Positions 32,312 to 42,305 of a DNA stretch of 64,000 nt are shown here, piece after piece. A program made the translations under genes and the position numbers. Every line of letters begins with the position of its first letter. Within the stretch, counting starts at the first letter, position 1. The notes below the pieces were generated by a model. It had not been told where the DNA came from. It saw only the letters and a list, made by a program, of their open reading frames with translations, and did not search any database. Source of the stretch: an uncultured Porphyromonadaceae bacterium (GTDB lineage Bacteria > Bacteroidota > Bacteroidia > Bacteroidales > Muribaculaceae); contig CAMWRW010000004.1 of NCBI GenBank assembly GCA_947176755.1, positions 1 through 64,000 on the forward strand. The letters are read 5' to 3'.

Positions 32312-32842
32312 TTATCTCGGAACTCGCCCGAACATCATGAACGTCCGGATATAATACGGGGTGTACAGATCGGATATAACGACGCCTTTGGAGGTAGAGG
32401 CATGAATGAAACGATTGTCGTCCAACACTATTCCGACGTGAGAAATCCGATTGGGATCTTTGCCTGTGGCGAAAAACACAAGGTCGCCCACCTCCACATC
32501 GTCCGGATCAATTTTTTTACAGAACTCAGCCTGTTTTGCGGAATTTCTCGGCATTTTGACTCCAATGACATCCTCATAAACTCGAAGCACCATGCCGGAA
32601 CAATCCGTTCCGACCCCCTTTTCCTGGGCTGCATAACGATAGGGAGTCCCGAGCCATGTCATGGCTTCACTTGCAATCGAACTCCGGACTTTTCCAGGTC
32701 GCGAGACATGAATGGTCTCGATCTTAGGTTTCCGTGGGCGTTTATGCCTGACAGATTTACGATGGCTGCTACAACTTGAAAGTGCCGCCACACAGAGCAG
32801 CGACACTATAAAGTAAATAAAAAGCCGTAAGCTTGATTTCAT
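32312..32842 (-). CDS. NlpC/P60-family (C40) lipoprotein peptidase
   Basis: Lipobox-like LLCVAALSSCSS; GTDCSGMVLRVYEDVIGVKMPRNSAKQA, DLVFFATGKDPNRISHVGIVLDDNRFIHAS. Confidence 0.9.
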   Translation of the reverse strand: MKSSLRLFIYFIVSLLCVAALSSCSSHRKSVRHKRPRKPKIETIHVSRPGKVRSSIASEAMTWLGTPYRYAAQEKGVGTDCSGMVLRVYEDVIGVKMPRNSAKQAEFCKKIDPDDVEVGDLVFFATGKDPNRISHVGIVLDDNRFIHASTSKGVVISDLYTPYYIRTFMMFGRVPR

Positions 32843-34530
32843 CAGAATTTAAGACCCATTGAGAGCACGACCTGGGAATTATTGAAGTTGATATTGCTCT
32901 TGATTTTAGTTATGGCGTTATCGGGATCGGGAGAGAAGGGGAAATAATTCGACGACTGATGTTTGTAAACATAAGCTCCATCGACATAGAAACCTTTATA
33001 TCGGTAGCCGAGACCACATGTGACATAATTGGTGGCGTTATAGAGATTATAGTTCGCCATAATACCGGCCGCAGGGACTTGAATATCGCCGTCGCGGGCT
33101 TCCGACTTCACGGGAGCCGACGAGAAGATGTAGCCGGCTCTTACACTGAACGAGGGAGTCACGCGATATTCCGCACCGATCCTAAGCGTGCTTATATTGT
33201 CGTAAATCTGTTTAATTTTAGAGTTCGTATAACCAATGGGGTTATCGTTATAACTGTATGAGGGAGCTTTAGTCGGAGCATACCAGGGTTCGGGATAATA
33301 ATCCCACCAGTTATTGTCGTAGACGTAAGGATTGACAGTATAGTATTCCGCAGTCCTCATCCCGGTCCATTCATAGTCAGCTGAAATTATAAATTTGCTG
33401 CCGATAACTCCGGCAACACTGGCAATGATCTTCCAGGGAGAGCGGAAATTAACGGTATTATACGAAGGAATTCCGTTATTAGTGATTGCGTAGTCAGTCT
33501 TGAAGGGATACTGGAAGTCAATCCGTTCGTTATAGAAAGTTTCCGTCATGGAATACCATGTCGGGGTATGGAACGCAAAACCAATTCGAAGTTCCTGAAT
33601 AGGTTTGTAGATAACTCCGAGCTGATAATTGAAGCCGGTGCCGCTGACACGATACTGATCATTCAAACGCCAGCGGGAGTCCATTATCTGAGGCTGACTG
33701 TCGTCGGGGTTGAAAACATAGGCGTTCCGGAGATTTTCCTCCCATTGCGACTCAATTCGGTAATCAGCGGAAACGATATCAAAATTCATTCCCCAATAGA
33801 ATTTATTATTAATATTTCCACCAATTGCGATGTTATATTCATCTATCGAACCCTTTTCAACGACTTTGAAGCGTCCGGAGCCGGATGTTCCCTCTCCGAA
33901 CTGTCCAAACCAATTGGGATTATCGGGGTCTCCATCCGGATCAATCAAGTAGGCATCATATCCGAGAATGGCAATCCAGGGGGCATTTGAATCCAGATAC
34001 GGGTCATAAAAGTTAGTGTATCCAAGGTCACCCTGGGTGAGGCCATACGTATTAGCGATTCCGGCAATATAATTGCTCAACGAAATGGGGAGATTGTTGA
34101 CCCCGCCCGCAAATTTGCGATTAAAAGAAGCCAGCTTGTTATAGGTGAACCCGATATTGATATTAGGAAACATATTGCTGTTCAATCTCATCGTTGCCAC
34201 TCCGCCGATATTGTTGAGATAGAACTTAGTCTGACTCATGTCAGTCCCGAATCCATTTGTTGAAGAATTTGAGGATTGACAATCGAGGTCAAGCGTAAAC
34301 CCAATTTCGCTGCTCCTATAAACGCCTATACCTGCCGGGTTTTGAGACAACGTTGAAAGGTCGCCTCCAAGAGCACCGAAAGCGCCGCCCATTGACATAA
34401 ATCTGGCCGTTCCCTTCAAATCATATTGAGAGAGCTGGTAGGCATCGATGGCACTCTGGGAAAAAGCCGCCCCCGGGACGAGGGCGGTTATAAAGGCGGC
34501 CGAAGCCGCACACATTATTCTGCGTTTCAT
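32842..34530 (-). CDS. OmpP1/FadL-like outer membrane protein
   Basis: Signal peptide; YDLKGTARFMSMGGAFGALGGDLSTLSQNPAGIGVYRSSEIGFTLDL; beta-rich ending NSQVVLSMGLKF. Confidence 0.8.
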   Translation of the reverse strand: MKRRIMCAASAAFITALVPGAAFSQSAIDAYQLSQYDLKGTARFMSMGGAFGALGGDLSTLSQNPAGIGVYRSSEIGFTLDLDCQSSNSSTNGFGTDMSQTKFYLNNIGGVATMRLNSNMFPNINIGFTYNKLASFNRKFAGGVNNLPISLSNYIAGIANTYGLTQGDLGYTNFYDPYLDSNAPWIAILGYDAYLIDPDGDPDNPNWFGQFGEGTSGSGRFKVVEKGSIDEYNIAIGGNINNKFYWGMNFDIVSADYRIESQWEENLRNAYVFNPDDSQPQIMDSRWRLNDQYRVSGTGFNYQLGVIYKPIQELRIGFAFHTPTWYSMTETFYNERIDFQYPFKTDYAITNNGIPSYNTVNFRSPWKIIASVAGVIGSKFIISADYEWTGMRTAEYYTVNPYVYDNNWWDYYPEPWYAPTKAPSYSYNDNPIGYTNSKIKQIYDNISTLRIGAEYRVTPSFSVRAGYIFSSAPVKSEARDGDIQVPAAGIMANYNLYNATNYVTCGLGYRYKGFYVDGAYVYKHQSSNYFPFSPDPDNAITKIKSNINFNNSQVVLSMGLKF

Positions 34531-34559
34531 AATAATTATGCTAATCTTAATGAGAGGGA

Positions 34560-35813
34560 TTATCTGCGATTACCTCCGCGGCTGCCGCCGGAGCTGCGCA
34601 TCGAACCGCTTGAACTGCGGGATGAACTACCCGAAGAACGCATTGTCGAGCCTGCACTGCGCATCGTCGAGCCGGAATTGCGCATTGTGCTCGACCCGGA
34701 GTTGCGCATCGTGCCGGACCCGGAATTGCTGTTATTCGAACTGTTACGATAGGAGCTATTGGAAGAGTTTGAACGGTTTGACTGCGTTGAGGAGTTGCGC
34801 ACAGAACTGCTTCTGTCAGTTGCAACTTTAGAATTGTTTTTCTGCTGAGCACCGGAACTTACGGTTCCACGAACAGGTGTCTGAGCTACCGACGATGAAC
34901 TTGTCACACGATTATTGGTCACAACAGGTCTGGAGGCACCATTCTGAGTGGAATTTCCAATGGGTTTCATCTGCGCCTGATTTTGCGAATAATCACGCCG
35001 ATTTCCGACAGGTTTCGGACCGGAAACGGGACGAGATGGTGAAGAGCCTGCGTAACCGGGACGCGAATTGGAGGAGCCCGGTCTACCGAGACTGCCGGGA
35101 CGACCGTTGATCACACCATTAGGGCGAGTGGTGTTTGACCAGCCGGGAGCCGGACCGACGGGACGGTGAGACCCGGGACGATAGTCAGCATAATAGGGAC
35201 GACCGGGAGGAAACCATCCGCCCCAACCCCATCCGGGACCATATCCCCATCCGGGACCATATCCCCATTCCGGGCCGTAGAACCATGTCCACGTAAGACC
35301 CCATCCCAAGCCATAAGAGGGAGCGAAACTCCAATTCCATGAAGGAAGGCACGTCCAATTTCCCCATCCGTTATAATAGTATCGGTTGGAATAAGGATAG
35401 TATATGGCGGAGGTGAACTGCGGCACTCCGTAGTTATTCACGATAATGTCGACATTGCCATAGGAATTATCAAGCACATCCTCCAGAATAGTAGCATTGT
35501 CGAGGACGATTGTCGGATTATAATATTTCTGAATCTGCTGGGTCACAACAAAGTCTTCACCGCTCTCTGCAGCCAGCCCGATCGTATCTACGGGAGAAGT
35601 GTAATAGAATCCTCTCCGATTATAGTCATCAACATCAATCGAGGAAAAATCTTTTATATAGTTGCTTTCCTTTTTGGCAGATTGAGATTTTCCACTACCA
35701 TTATTAGGATTATAGTAGATATCGTCATAATCCTGACCATAGGCGACAGGCACTGTGATTGCGCCTAACAAAAGCGCCACAAACAGATTTCTTCTAAGTG
35801 CAAGGTTTCTCAT
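34560..35813 (-). CDS. Secreted low-complexity protein, GWG/Y-rich middle and S/N/R-rich repetitive C-terminus
   Basis: MRNLALRRNLFVALLLGAITVPVAYGQ signal peptide; GWGYGPGWGYGPGWGWGGWFPPG; repeated GS(x)TMR(N/S)(S/A) units. ORF track start 35843. Confidence 0.7.
   Translation of the reverse strand: MRNLALRRNLFVALLLGAITVPVAYGQDYDDIYYNPNNGSGKSQSAKKESNYIKDFSSIDVDDYNRRGFYYTSPVDTIGLAAESGEDFVVTQQIQKYYNPTIVLDNATILEDVLDNSYGNVDIIVNNYGVPQFTSAIYYPYSNRYYYNGWGNWTCLPSWNWSFAPSYGLGWGLTWTWFYGPEWGYGPGWGYGPGWGWGGWFPPGRPYYADYRPGSHRPVGPAPGWSNTTRPNGVINGRPGSLGRPGSSNSRPGYAGSSPSRPVSGPKPVGNRRDYSQNQAQMKPIGNSTQNGASRPVVTNNRVTSSSSVAQTPVRGTVSSGAQQKNNSKVATDRSSSVRNSSTQSNRSNSSNSSYRNSSNNSNSGSGTMRNSGSSTMRNSGSTMRSAGSTMRSSGSSSRSSSGSMRSSGGSRGGNRR
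34611..34735. repeat. Degenerate 21-24-bp coding tandem repeat (TMRNSGS units)
   Basis: Recurring gaattgcgcattgtgctcgacccg / gagttgcgcatcgtgccggacccg / gcactgcgcatcgtcgagccg. Confidence 0.75.
35231..35266. repeat. Perfect 18-bp tandem duplication inside coding sequence
   Basis: atccgggaccatatcccc repeated exactly at 35231-35248 and 35249-35266, followed by a degenerate partial copy. Confidence 0.95.
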
Positions 35814-35928
35814 AATAATGGGTATTAAATGTTGATTGAGCAATCGCCTCCATATAAATGCTTGAGCAGGACAATCGCAATTATTTTATCACTTCTTAAC
35901 TTTTAGACAATTAGTTAGCACCAATGGT

Positions 35929-36852
35929 TTAAATCTGATCATGTAGAATTTGCCTAACATTGGCGATAAATTCCACTTCCGGCAAATTATACGCCAGCCA
36001 ATGAATCTTTGTCCCTCTCTTTTCCATTCCGCGGAACCAGGTCATCTGGCGTTTGGCAAATTGCATGATTGCAGTTTCAAGGCCGACTTCCATCTCTTTT
36101 CTATTGATTGCCCCCGTCAAATATAAAGTGACGAACTTATATTCCAATCCATAATATATCAGGTCGGCAGGATCAAGTCCGGAATCAAGCAAGGCTTTAA
36201 CTTCATCAATCATCCCCTCGTCGAGACGGTCTTTCAAACGCTTGCTGATTCTTTTTCTTCTGTCGTCCCTCGGAATATCGATTCCGATCACCACTGCATC
36301 CAGCGGTTGAGACTGAGAAATGTCGGCTGCTTTCGCTTCATCAGGGTGCAGGGAGTAATACCGCTGGATTTCAAGAGCCCGGATTGCACGTTTGGGAGTA
36401 TCTATATCCGTTACGTTGTGGAGACGTTTCACTTTCGCCAGCATCGAGGCCAGTTCTTCAAGGGATTTATCGGCCAAAGAAGCACGAAAATTTTCATCTG
36501 CAGGGACTTCCGGGAGTTTGACTCCTTTCAGCGCATTTTCGATGTACATACCCGTTCCGCCGCAAATCACGGGCACTTTTCCTCTCTCGAGGACATCCTG
36601 ATAAGCTTTATGGAAATCTGCCAAGTATTCATGAAGATTATACTTGTGGCCGGCATTACGGATATCAATCAAGTGATACGGAATGTCTCCATATTCGCAC
36701 AGGTCCTTACCGGTGCCGATGGTCATTCCTTGGTAAACCTGCCGGGAATCTGCAGAGATAACCTCACCATTGAGATGTCGGGCCAATGAGACGGCACGTC
36801 CCGTCTTTCCACACGCGGTGGGGCCGATAATGGCTATTGCCCTTGCTCCCAT
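35929..36852 (-). CDS. miaA: tRNA dimethylallyltransferase (MiaA family, divergent paralogue type)
   Basis: IAIIGPTACGKTGRAVSLARHLNGEVISADSRQVYQGMTIGTGKDL, PVICGGTGMYIENALKGV, RAIRALEIQRYY, FAKRQMTWFRGMEKRGTKIHWL. Confidence 0.9.
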   Translation of the reverse strand: MGARAIAIIGPTACGKTGRAVSLARHLNGEVISADSRQVYQGMTIGTGKDLCEYGDIPYHLIDIRNAGHKYNLHEYLADFHKAYQDVLERGKVPVICGGTGMYIENALKGVKLPEVPADENFRASLADKSLEELASMLAKVKRLHNVTDIDTPKRAIRALEIQRYYSLHPDEAKAADISQSQPLDAVVIGIDIPRDDRRKRISKRLKDRLDEGMIDEVKALLDSGLDPADLIYYGLEYKFVTLYLTGAINRKEMEVGLETAIMQFAKRQMTWFRGMEKRGTKIHWLAYNLPEVEFIANVRQILHDQI

Positions 36853-38219
36853 GGCTTGACTCCTTTATCGGCGTTTCTGGCAGTCATGTTGCGACCGGTC
36901 AATTTTCTGAACCATCGACGTATATGGAATCCCTTCGTATCGGAATTGAACATCGCCACACGAATCCATTTATCATCCTGAAAATCATAATCCTTTTCTG
37001 CCAATTCCACGAGATCATAGGTCGGCAGGTAGGATTTCAATTTGTTACGGCGGAAACCACGGTCGTCAAACAATTTCTGTGTCAACACGATAGTTGTGAT
37101 CCGCGACAGGTCTGAACGGAAGATGCGAGCTAAAGAAGTCGGGTTGTCATTATATATTTTTTTCAACAACTCAAAATTCAACCATTCGCCATCCACGTTG
37201 AGGTCGGGATATTCCTCGGCCCTACCGGGAAGGAAATAGAAATACCTCAACAGACGATGTTTGATCATGTCAGGGGATTTTCTTCCGAAAAAGAATCTGA
37301 GGCGGCCATCTGTAACTCCACACATCTTACGGATGATTCCATCCACTTCAGCGGCCGTTATACCGTTAACGTTTCGCTTTGTCACAAAGGGAGTATCGAT
37401 CACCAAAGTATCGGCCACCTTCGAATCGGCCACTTTAAGGTTGAGAAATATATCGTTACCACAGATGACATAGAATCGAAGATAGGTCTTCGTCGTCATG
37501 TCGTTGAGCTCCTCTTCCGTGATAATTTCTCCGTTTTCCTTCAGGTCGAGATACATATTGTAATATCTCGCACCGACATAAATTTCCATGCCAAGATATG
37601 CGAACACGCAGATCCATACGAACATATAACGGTCGCGACCATTAATATTTACATTTACATAGAAAAAGAAATAGTAGATGTAAACGATAACGGAGAGAAC
37701 CCCGAACAGAATCACGAGATTTCTCAACTGAAGACGCGATTCCTGATGGAGAATTTCGCCGAGTTTTCCACGTTCGTAACTAAGCCCCTTCTTAACCTTG
37801 CAATCGATGCAGAGAGCCAGTTTCGAGTTTCTCAGATAAATCACAAGAGAAACCAGGAAACATACGGGGTTTAGGATGATGGAAACAAGATACGGAGAGT
37901 TGAAAAAGGAGAATTCCTTAGGCAAATGAATGACTCCCCATATATCGAGCACATTAATTGAAATCGACACGAAGGAATACATCAGTACTCCATAGAAGAG
38001 CGTATAGGGAACAACCATACACGCTGTATTAGACGCCAATCTGCCGTTATAGAGCATCGTGTAAAGGAACGCTGCTCCCAAAAGGGCAATCATTGGAGAG
38101 AAGTAATGAGGAAGAAATATAGACAAAAGTATCGTAACAATAAGAACAAGAAGTCCTATTGTTAAGCTCTTCCAGAAGCCAAAGTACTGACTGACATTTA
38201 CTTTATTCAGATCCTGCAT
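36834..38219 (-). CDS. Uncharacterised multi-pass membrane protein with soluble C-terminal domain
   Basis: Multiple N-terminal TM segments, then about 230-aa soluble region (GNDIFLNLKVADSKVADTLVIDTPFVTKRNVNGITAAEVDGIIRKMCGV...); overlaps miaA by 19 bp. Confidence 0.7.
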   Translation of the reverse strand: MQDLNKVNVSQYFGFWKSLTIGLLVLIVTILLSIFLPHYFSPMIALLGAAFLYTMLYNGRLASNTACMVVPYTLFYGVLMYSFVSISINVLDIWGVIHLPKEFSFFNSPYLVSIILNPVCFLVSLVIYLRNSKLALCIDCKVKKGLSYERGKLGEILHQESRLQLRNLVILFGVLSVIVYIYYFFFYVNVNINGRDRYMFVWICVFAYLGMEIYVGARYYNMYLDLKENGEIITEEELNDMTTKTYLRFYVICGNDIFLNLKVADSKVADTLVIDTPFVTKRNVNGITAAEVDGIIRKMCGVTDGRLRFFFGRKSPDMIKHRLLRYFYFLPGRAEEYPDLNVDGEWLNFELLKKIYNDNPTSLARIFRSDLSRITTIVLTQKLFDDRGFRRNKLKSYLPTYDLVELAEKDYDFQDDKWIRVAMFNSDTKGFHIRRWFRKLTGRNMTARNADKGVKPWEQGQ

Positions 38220-38409
38220 AGAGTACGCGATACGCTTGTGAAAGCAAATTTAATAAAATTTTTTTGATTCAGGCGCCTATCATTGAAAATCTGTTTCGAG
38301 GTTATGAAAATCAATGTTTCATATAAGTGGAACAATCTTTTCAAAAGCTGCCGTCTCTCGAGGATATTTAGGAAAACTATTCTCTACAGTTATAACATTT
38401 AAAAAAGAG

Positions 38410-38455
38410 AAAAGGCTACCGCTTTATTTAAAAACTTTAAAAGCGGTAGCCTTTT
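38410..38455 (-). terminator. Terminator downstream of DPP-IV gene
   Basis: aaaaggctaccgcttt / aaagcggtagcctttt 16-bp stem flanked by A/T tracts. Confidence 0.8.
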
Positions 38456-38511
38456 AACATTAATATCCTATATCAAAATTTTATATTTCAATAAGATATA
38501 AAATATAGTTA

Positions 38512-38539
38512 AAATTTTAACATTTAAATTTTAACATTT
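38512..38539. repeat. AT-rich perfect 14-bp tandem duplication
   Basis: aaattttaacattt at 38512-38525 and 38526-38539. Confidence 0.9.
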
Positions 38540-38564
38540 CCTTCCCTTAATAAAGAGGGGAAAG

Positions 38565-40760
38565 TCACTTTACTTGCGTGTCGAGGAAATCGACAATCTT
38601 CGAATAGAGCATTGTACGGGCATTACACATTCTCAGACTGTGTTCGAAACCGGCGAGAGCCATCATATCAAACACTTTCCCTTCGTAGTTAGCTTTTGAA
38701 GCGAATTTCAGCGTGTTGTAAAAGTGCACATTGTCGTCGCTTGTGCCCGACATTATAAGAAGACGTCCCTTTAGGTTTTGCGTTCTTCCTAAAGCTGACG
38801 AACGATTGTAACCTCTCTCGTTGGCTCCGGGCGTCGACATATAACGCTCAGTATAGATCGAATCATAGAAACGCCAGTCAGAGACAGGAGCCATAGCAAC
38901 CCCGGCTTTGAAGCGGGACGAGGAATCGGTCAGTTCCATAAGTGTCATATACCCACCGTAACTCCAGCCAAAACATGCCATTCTTGTTTCATCTATATAC
39001 GGAAGAGCGGCGAGTTCATTGACTCCGGCAAGCTGGTCGGCCGTTTCAAATTCACCCAAATTGCGGTAAACGGCCGTTGACCATGCGCGGGAGCGGTTAC
39101 CCGTACCGCGTCCGTCCATAGACACCACTACATAACCTTGATCCGCGAAAAGATAAGTGCCATCCATTTTCCAAGAATTCAGCACCAGCTGAGAATCGGG
39201 GCCATTGTATTGATAGACTACGAGAGGATATTTTTTCGAGGCATCAAATCCGACAGGTTTGATCATCATGGCATCCATCTCCTCGCCGACGGCATTCCGG
39301 AGCTTCATAAACTCCATTTTGGGAACGGCGGAATAACGCGCGGCATATTCAGCATTATCCTCGACGACTTTCAACTCCTTGCCGGATGCATTGCAGATCG
39401 AATAACGGGGAGGAACTGTGGCACTGCTGTATTTTCTGAGGAAATAAGAGAAATCGGTGCTGAACGCGGCGGATTCCGTGCCTTCAACAGCGTTGAGCAT
39501 CTTTACATTACCCTTATTGTCGACCGAGGCGATGTTGCGATTAATAGCTCCCAACTGAGTTGTCTGGATATATGCGACTCCAGTCTTGGGATTACGTCCG
39601 TAGTAGGCCGTCACGTTCCAATTGCCGGAAGTGACGGAGCGCAACAGATTCCCACTATAGTCGTATTCGTAGAGGTGACGATAACCGGTCCGTTCGCTTC
39701 CTATTACAAATGACTTCTCATCATAGGAGACCATTCCGTAAGCTGCGGGGCTCAACCAAGCATCGCTCTTCTCGGTGAGGACAAGATGGGCCACTGTGGA
39801 TCCGGGATTCACCCGATAGAGCTGAAGATTGTTCTGGTCGCGGTTGAGCACCATCACCATCAGGTTTGATCCGGCTCCGTCAAATTCCAATGAAGGAACA
39901 TAGTCCTCCCCTATCGGGAGATCCATTTTCTTCGTGGTCCGATTGTCAAGATTGTATGCGAAAACTTCAACAACGGAATTAGGATAGCCTGCAAGGGGAT
40001 ACTTATAAGAATAGGACTCCGGATATATGTCGGATAATGGATCCTCTTCGCAATAACTTTTGTACTGATCAAATGAATAAACAGGAACTTTGCTTTCATC
40101 GAAGCGGATATAGGCGAGCGTCGCGTCGTCGGGACTCCAACGCATGGCCGTGTCCATTCCGAATTCCTCTTCATAAGCCCAATCGGGCACGCCATTGATC
40201 ACCTGATTAATTTTTCCGTCAGACGTGATGGCCTTATCGGTTTTATAATCAAGGTTAGAGATGAAAATATTGTTATCGCGCACATACGCCACCATACGCC
40301 CATCATGGGAAAGCGTCGCCCCGCGCTGCGCTCCACCGTCGGAGACTCGCGCAAGAGTTGAGCGCATAATATCGTAGACATAGTATTCGGCCGTGAAAGA
40401 GTTGCGATAGATTTGAGTTTTGTTATTCCACAACAAAATCTTACGCTCATTGGCGGAAAGTTTGAAACCGTCGAAAGAGTCAATCTTCACATCTCCTTTC
40501 ACAGATTCAAGATCGAAAAGAACACCGGTCTTTTCACCTGATTTATAGCTGTAGGTATAAATAGCTCTTCCTCCGGGAGCGACAGCGGCATAGGAAACTC
40601 CGTCAGCAAGAGCGGTCATTTCCTTGACTCCCTCCGGGGTTGTCAACGCGAGGTTACAGAAAAAGTCGGCTCTTTCGGTCAGCCCGGAGGCAGATGCCGA
40701 CAAAGCAGCAGCCGCCAGACCAATTCCGGCGGCGGCTGATATTAAGTTTTTGGTATTCAT
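38565..40760 (-). CDS. S9-family dipeptidyl/prolyl peptidase (DPP-IV-like)
   Basis: Catalytic GWSYGGYMTLMEL, VVSMDGRGTGNRSRAW, SGTSDDNVHFYNTLKF, GFEHSLRMCN; DPP-IV beta-propeller YEEEFGMDTAMRWSPDDATLAYIRFDE. ORF track start 40784. Confidence 0.92.
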   Translation of the reverse strand: MNTKNLISAAAGIGLAAAALSASASGLTERADFFCNLALTTPEGVKEMTALADGVSYAAVAPGGRAIYTYSYKSGEKTGVLFDLESVKGDVKIDSFDGFKLSANERKILLWNNKTQIYRNSFTAEYYVYDIMRSTLARVSDGGAQRGATLSHDGRMVAYVRDNNIFISNLDYKTDKAITSDGKINQVINGVPDWAYEEEFGMDTAMRWSPDDATLAYIRFDESKVPVYSFDQYKSYCEEDPLSDIYPESYSYKYPLAGYPNSVVEVFAYNLDNRTTKKMDLPIGEDYVPSLEFDGAGSNLMVMVLNRDQNNLQLYRVNPGSTVAHLVLTEKSDAWLSPAAYGMVSYDEKSFVIGSERTGYRHLYEYDYSGNLLRSVTSGNWNVTAYYGRNPKTGVAYIQTTQLGAINRNIASVDNKGNVKMLNAVEGTESAAFSTDFSYFLRKYSSATVPPRYSICNASGKELKVVEDNAEYAARYSAVPKMEFMKLRNAVGEEMDAMMIKPVGFDASKKYPLVVYQYNGPDSQLVLNSWKMDGTYLFADQGYVVVSMDGRGTGNRSRAWSTAVYRNLGEFETADQLAGVNELAALPYIDETRMACFGWSYGGYMTLMELTDSSSRFKAGVAMAPVSDWRFYDSIYTERYMSTPGANERGYNRSSALGRTQNLKGRLLIMSGTSDDNVHFYNTLKFASKANYEGKVFDMMALAGFEHSLRMCNARTMLYSKIVDFLDTQVK

Positions 40761-40784
40761 GCGGATTAAGTAAAGAATAAGCAA

Positions 40785-42266
40785 TCAATAGCTTCGGGCG
40801 AAGAGCACACGCCGAGCGGACGGTTTTCCCGTGACCATGCAGACACCCGGAGTCGTATCTCCATCTAATGGGATACAACGGATGGTTGCCTTGGTCTCTT
40901 CCTTAATTTTTTCTTCCGTCTCTGTCGTGCCGTCCCAATGCGCGAGGATAAAGACACCTTCTTCGATTCTCTTTTTAAACTCATCGTAGGAGTCCACAGT
41001 GATTGTGCGACGTTCGCGATTTTCGAGAGCTCGCTTAAAGAGCGCGTTCTGTATATCCTCAAGCTCTTTTTCGATGTGGTCTTCGATCCCTTCGAGGGGA
41101 AGTGTTTCTTTCTCAAGAGTGTCACGACGCATGATTTCAACAGTGCCCTCTTCAAGGTCGCGCTGACCTATGGCGAGTCGGATGGGCACACCCTTGATTT
41201 CGTAATCAGCAAACTTGAAACCGGGACGTTTATTATCTGCATCGTCATATTTCACGCTGATTCCGCGAGAAAGAAGTTCTTTAACGATAGGCTGAACTCT
41301 CTCGGAGATAGCCTTCAGGCCCTCGGCATTCTTATAGATGGGCACGATAACCACTTGAATAGGGGCCAATTTCGGAGGAAGGACAAGACCGTTGTCATCG
41401 CTGTGGGTCATGATGAGCGCGCCCATAAGACGCGTAGATACTCCCCAGGAGTCAGACCATGCATATTCCGGCTTGTTCTCCTTGTTCATAAAGGTCACAT
41501 CGAAAGCTTTGGCAAAATTCTGACCGAGATTATGACTTGTGCCCGACTGAAGAGCTTTGCCATCCTGCATCATGGCTTCGATCGTATAGGTATTAACCGC
41601 GCCGGCGAAACGTTCGTTGGCAGATTTCACGCCGCGAATGACAGGCATAGCCATATAATTCTCGGCAAAGTCGGCATAGAGGTTAATCATCTGAACCGTT
41701 CGAGCCTCATTCTCCTCAGGAGTGGCAAAGGCGCAATGGCCTTCCTGCCAAAGGAATTCCGAGGTGCGGAGGAACATGCGGGTTCGCATTTCCCAACGCA
41801 TCACATTTGCCCACTGATTAATAAGCAAGGGAAGATCGCGATATGAATGAATCCAGTTTTTGAAAGTTCCCCAGATTATTGTCTCGGAAGTCGGGCGGAC
41901 AATAAGTTCTTCTTCAAGGCGAGCTTCCGGATCGACCACGACACCGTTTCCATCGGGATCATTCTTCAAACGATAGTGGGTCACGATAGCACATTCCTTA
42001 GCGAATCCTTCCACATGTTCAGCTTCGCGGCAAAGAAACGATTTAGGGATAAGAAGGGGGAAATATGCATTCTGCACGCCTGTGGCCTTAAACATTTGGT
42101 CAAGGGTATGCTGCATCTTTTCCCAGATAGCATATCCGTATGGCTTGATGACCATGCAACCGCGCACAGCCGACTGCTCGGCGAGATCGGCCTTTACGAC
42201 GAGCTCATTGTACCACTGCGAGTAGTTATCTGCTCTCTTAGTGAAGTTTTTTAATTCTTTAGCCAT
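40785..42266 (-). CDS. proS: Prolyl-tRNA synthetase
   Basis: [82 protein letters not shown]. Confidence 0.97.
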   Translation of the reverse strand: MAKELKNFTKRADNYSQWYNELVVKADLAEQSAVRGCMVIKPYGYAIWEKMQHTLDQMFKATGVQNAYFPLLIPKSFLCREAEHVEGFAKECAIVTHYRLKNDPDGNGVVVDPEARLEEELIVRPTSETIIWGTFKNWIHSYRDLPLLINQWANVMRWEMRTRMFLRTSEFLWQEGHCAFATPEENEARTVQMINLYADFAENYMAMPVIRGVKSANERFAGAVNTYTIEAMMQDGKALQSGTSHNLGQNFAKAFDVTFMNKENKPEYAWSDSWGVSTRLMGALIMTHSDDNGLVLPPKLAPIQVVIVPIYKNAEGLKAISERVQPIVKELLSRGISVKYDDADNKRPGFKFADYEIKGVPIRLAIGQRDLEEGTVEIMRRDTLEKETLPLEGIEDHIEKELEDIQNALFKRALENRERRTITVDSYDEFKKRIEEGVFILAHWDGTTETEEKIKEETKATIRCIPLDGDTTPGVCMVTGKPSARRVLFARSY

Positions 42267-42305
42267 AGTAATGGTTCATTATCAAATTCATTTTCAGAAG
42301 GAAAC

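Noticed and set aside
34448-34831. Cys/Arg-rich plus-strand ORF resembling a small cysteine-rich protein
   Set aside because: Arises from the antisense of the S/N/R-rich repeat DNA; repeat composition explains the cysteine periodicity.
34611-35266. Short repeats considered as a CRISPR array
   Set aside because: Units are contiguous, degenerate, in-frame coding repeats with no unique spacers and no cas genes.
40938-41846. 302-aa ORF antisense to proS
   Set aside because: Composition follows the complementary codons of proS; no domain seen.
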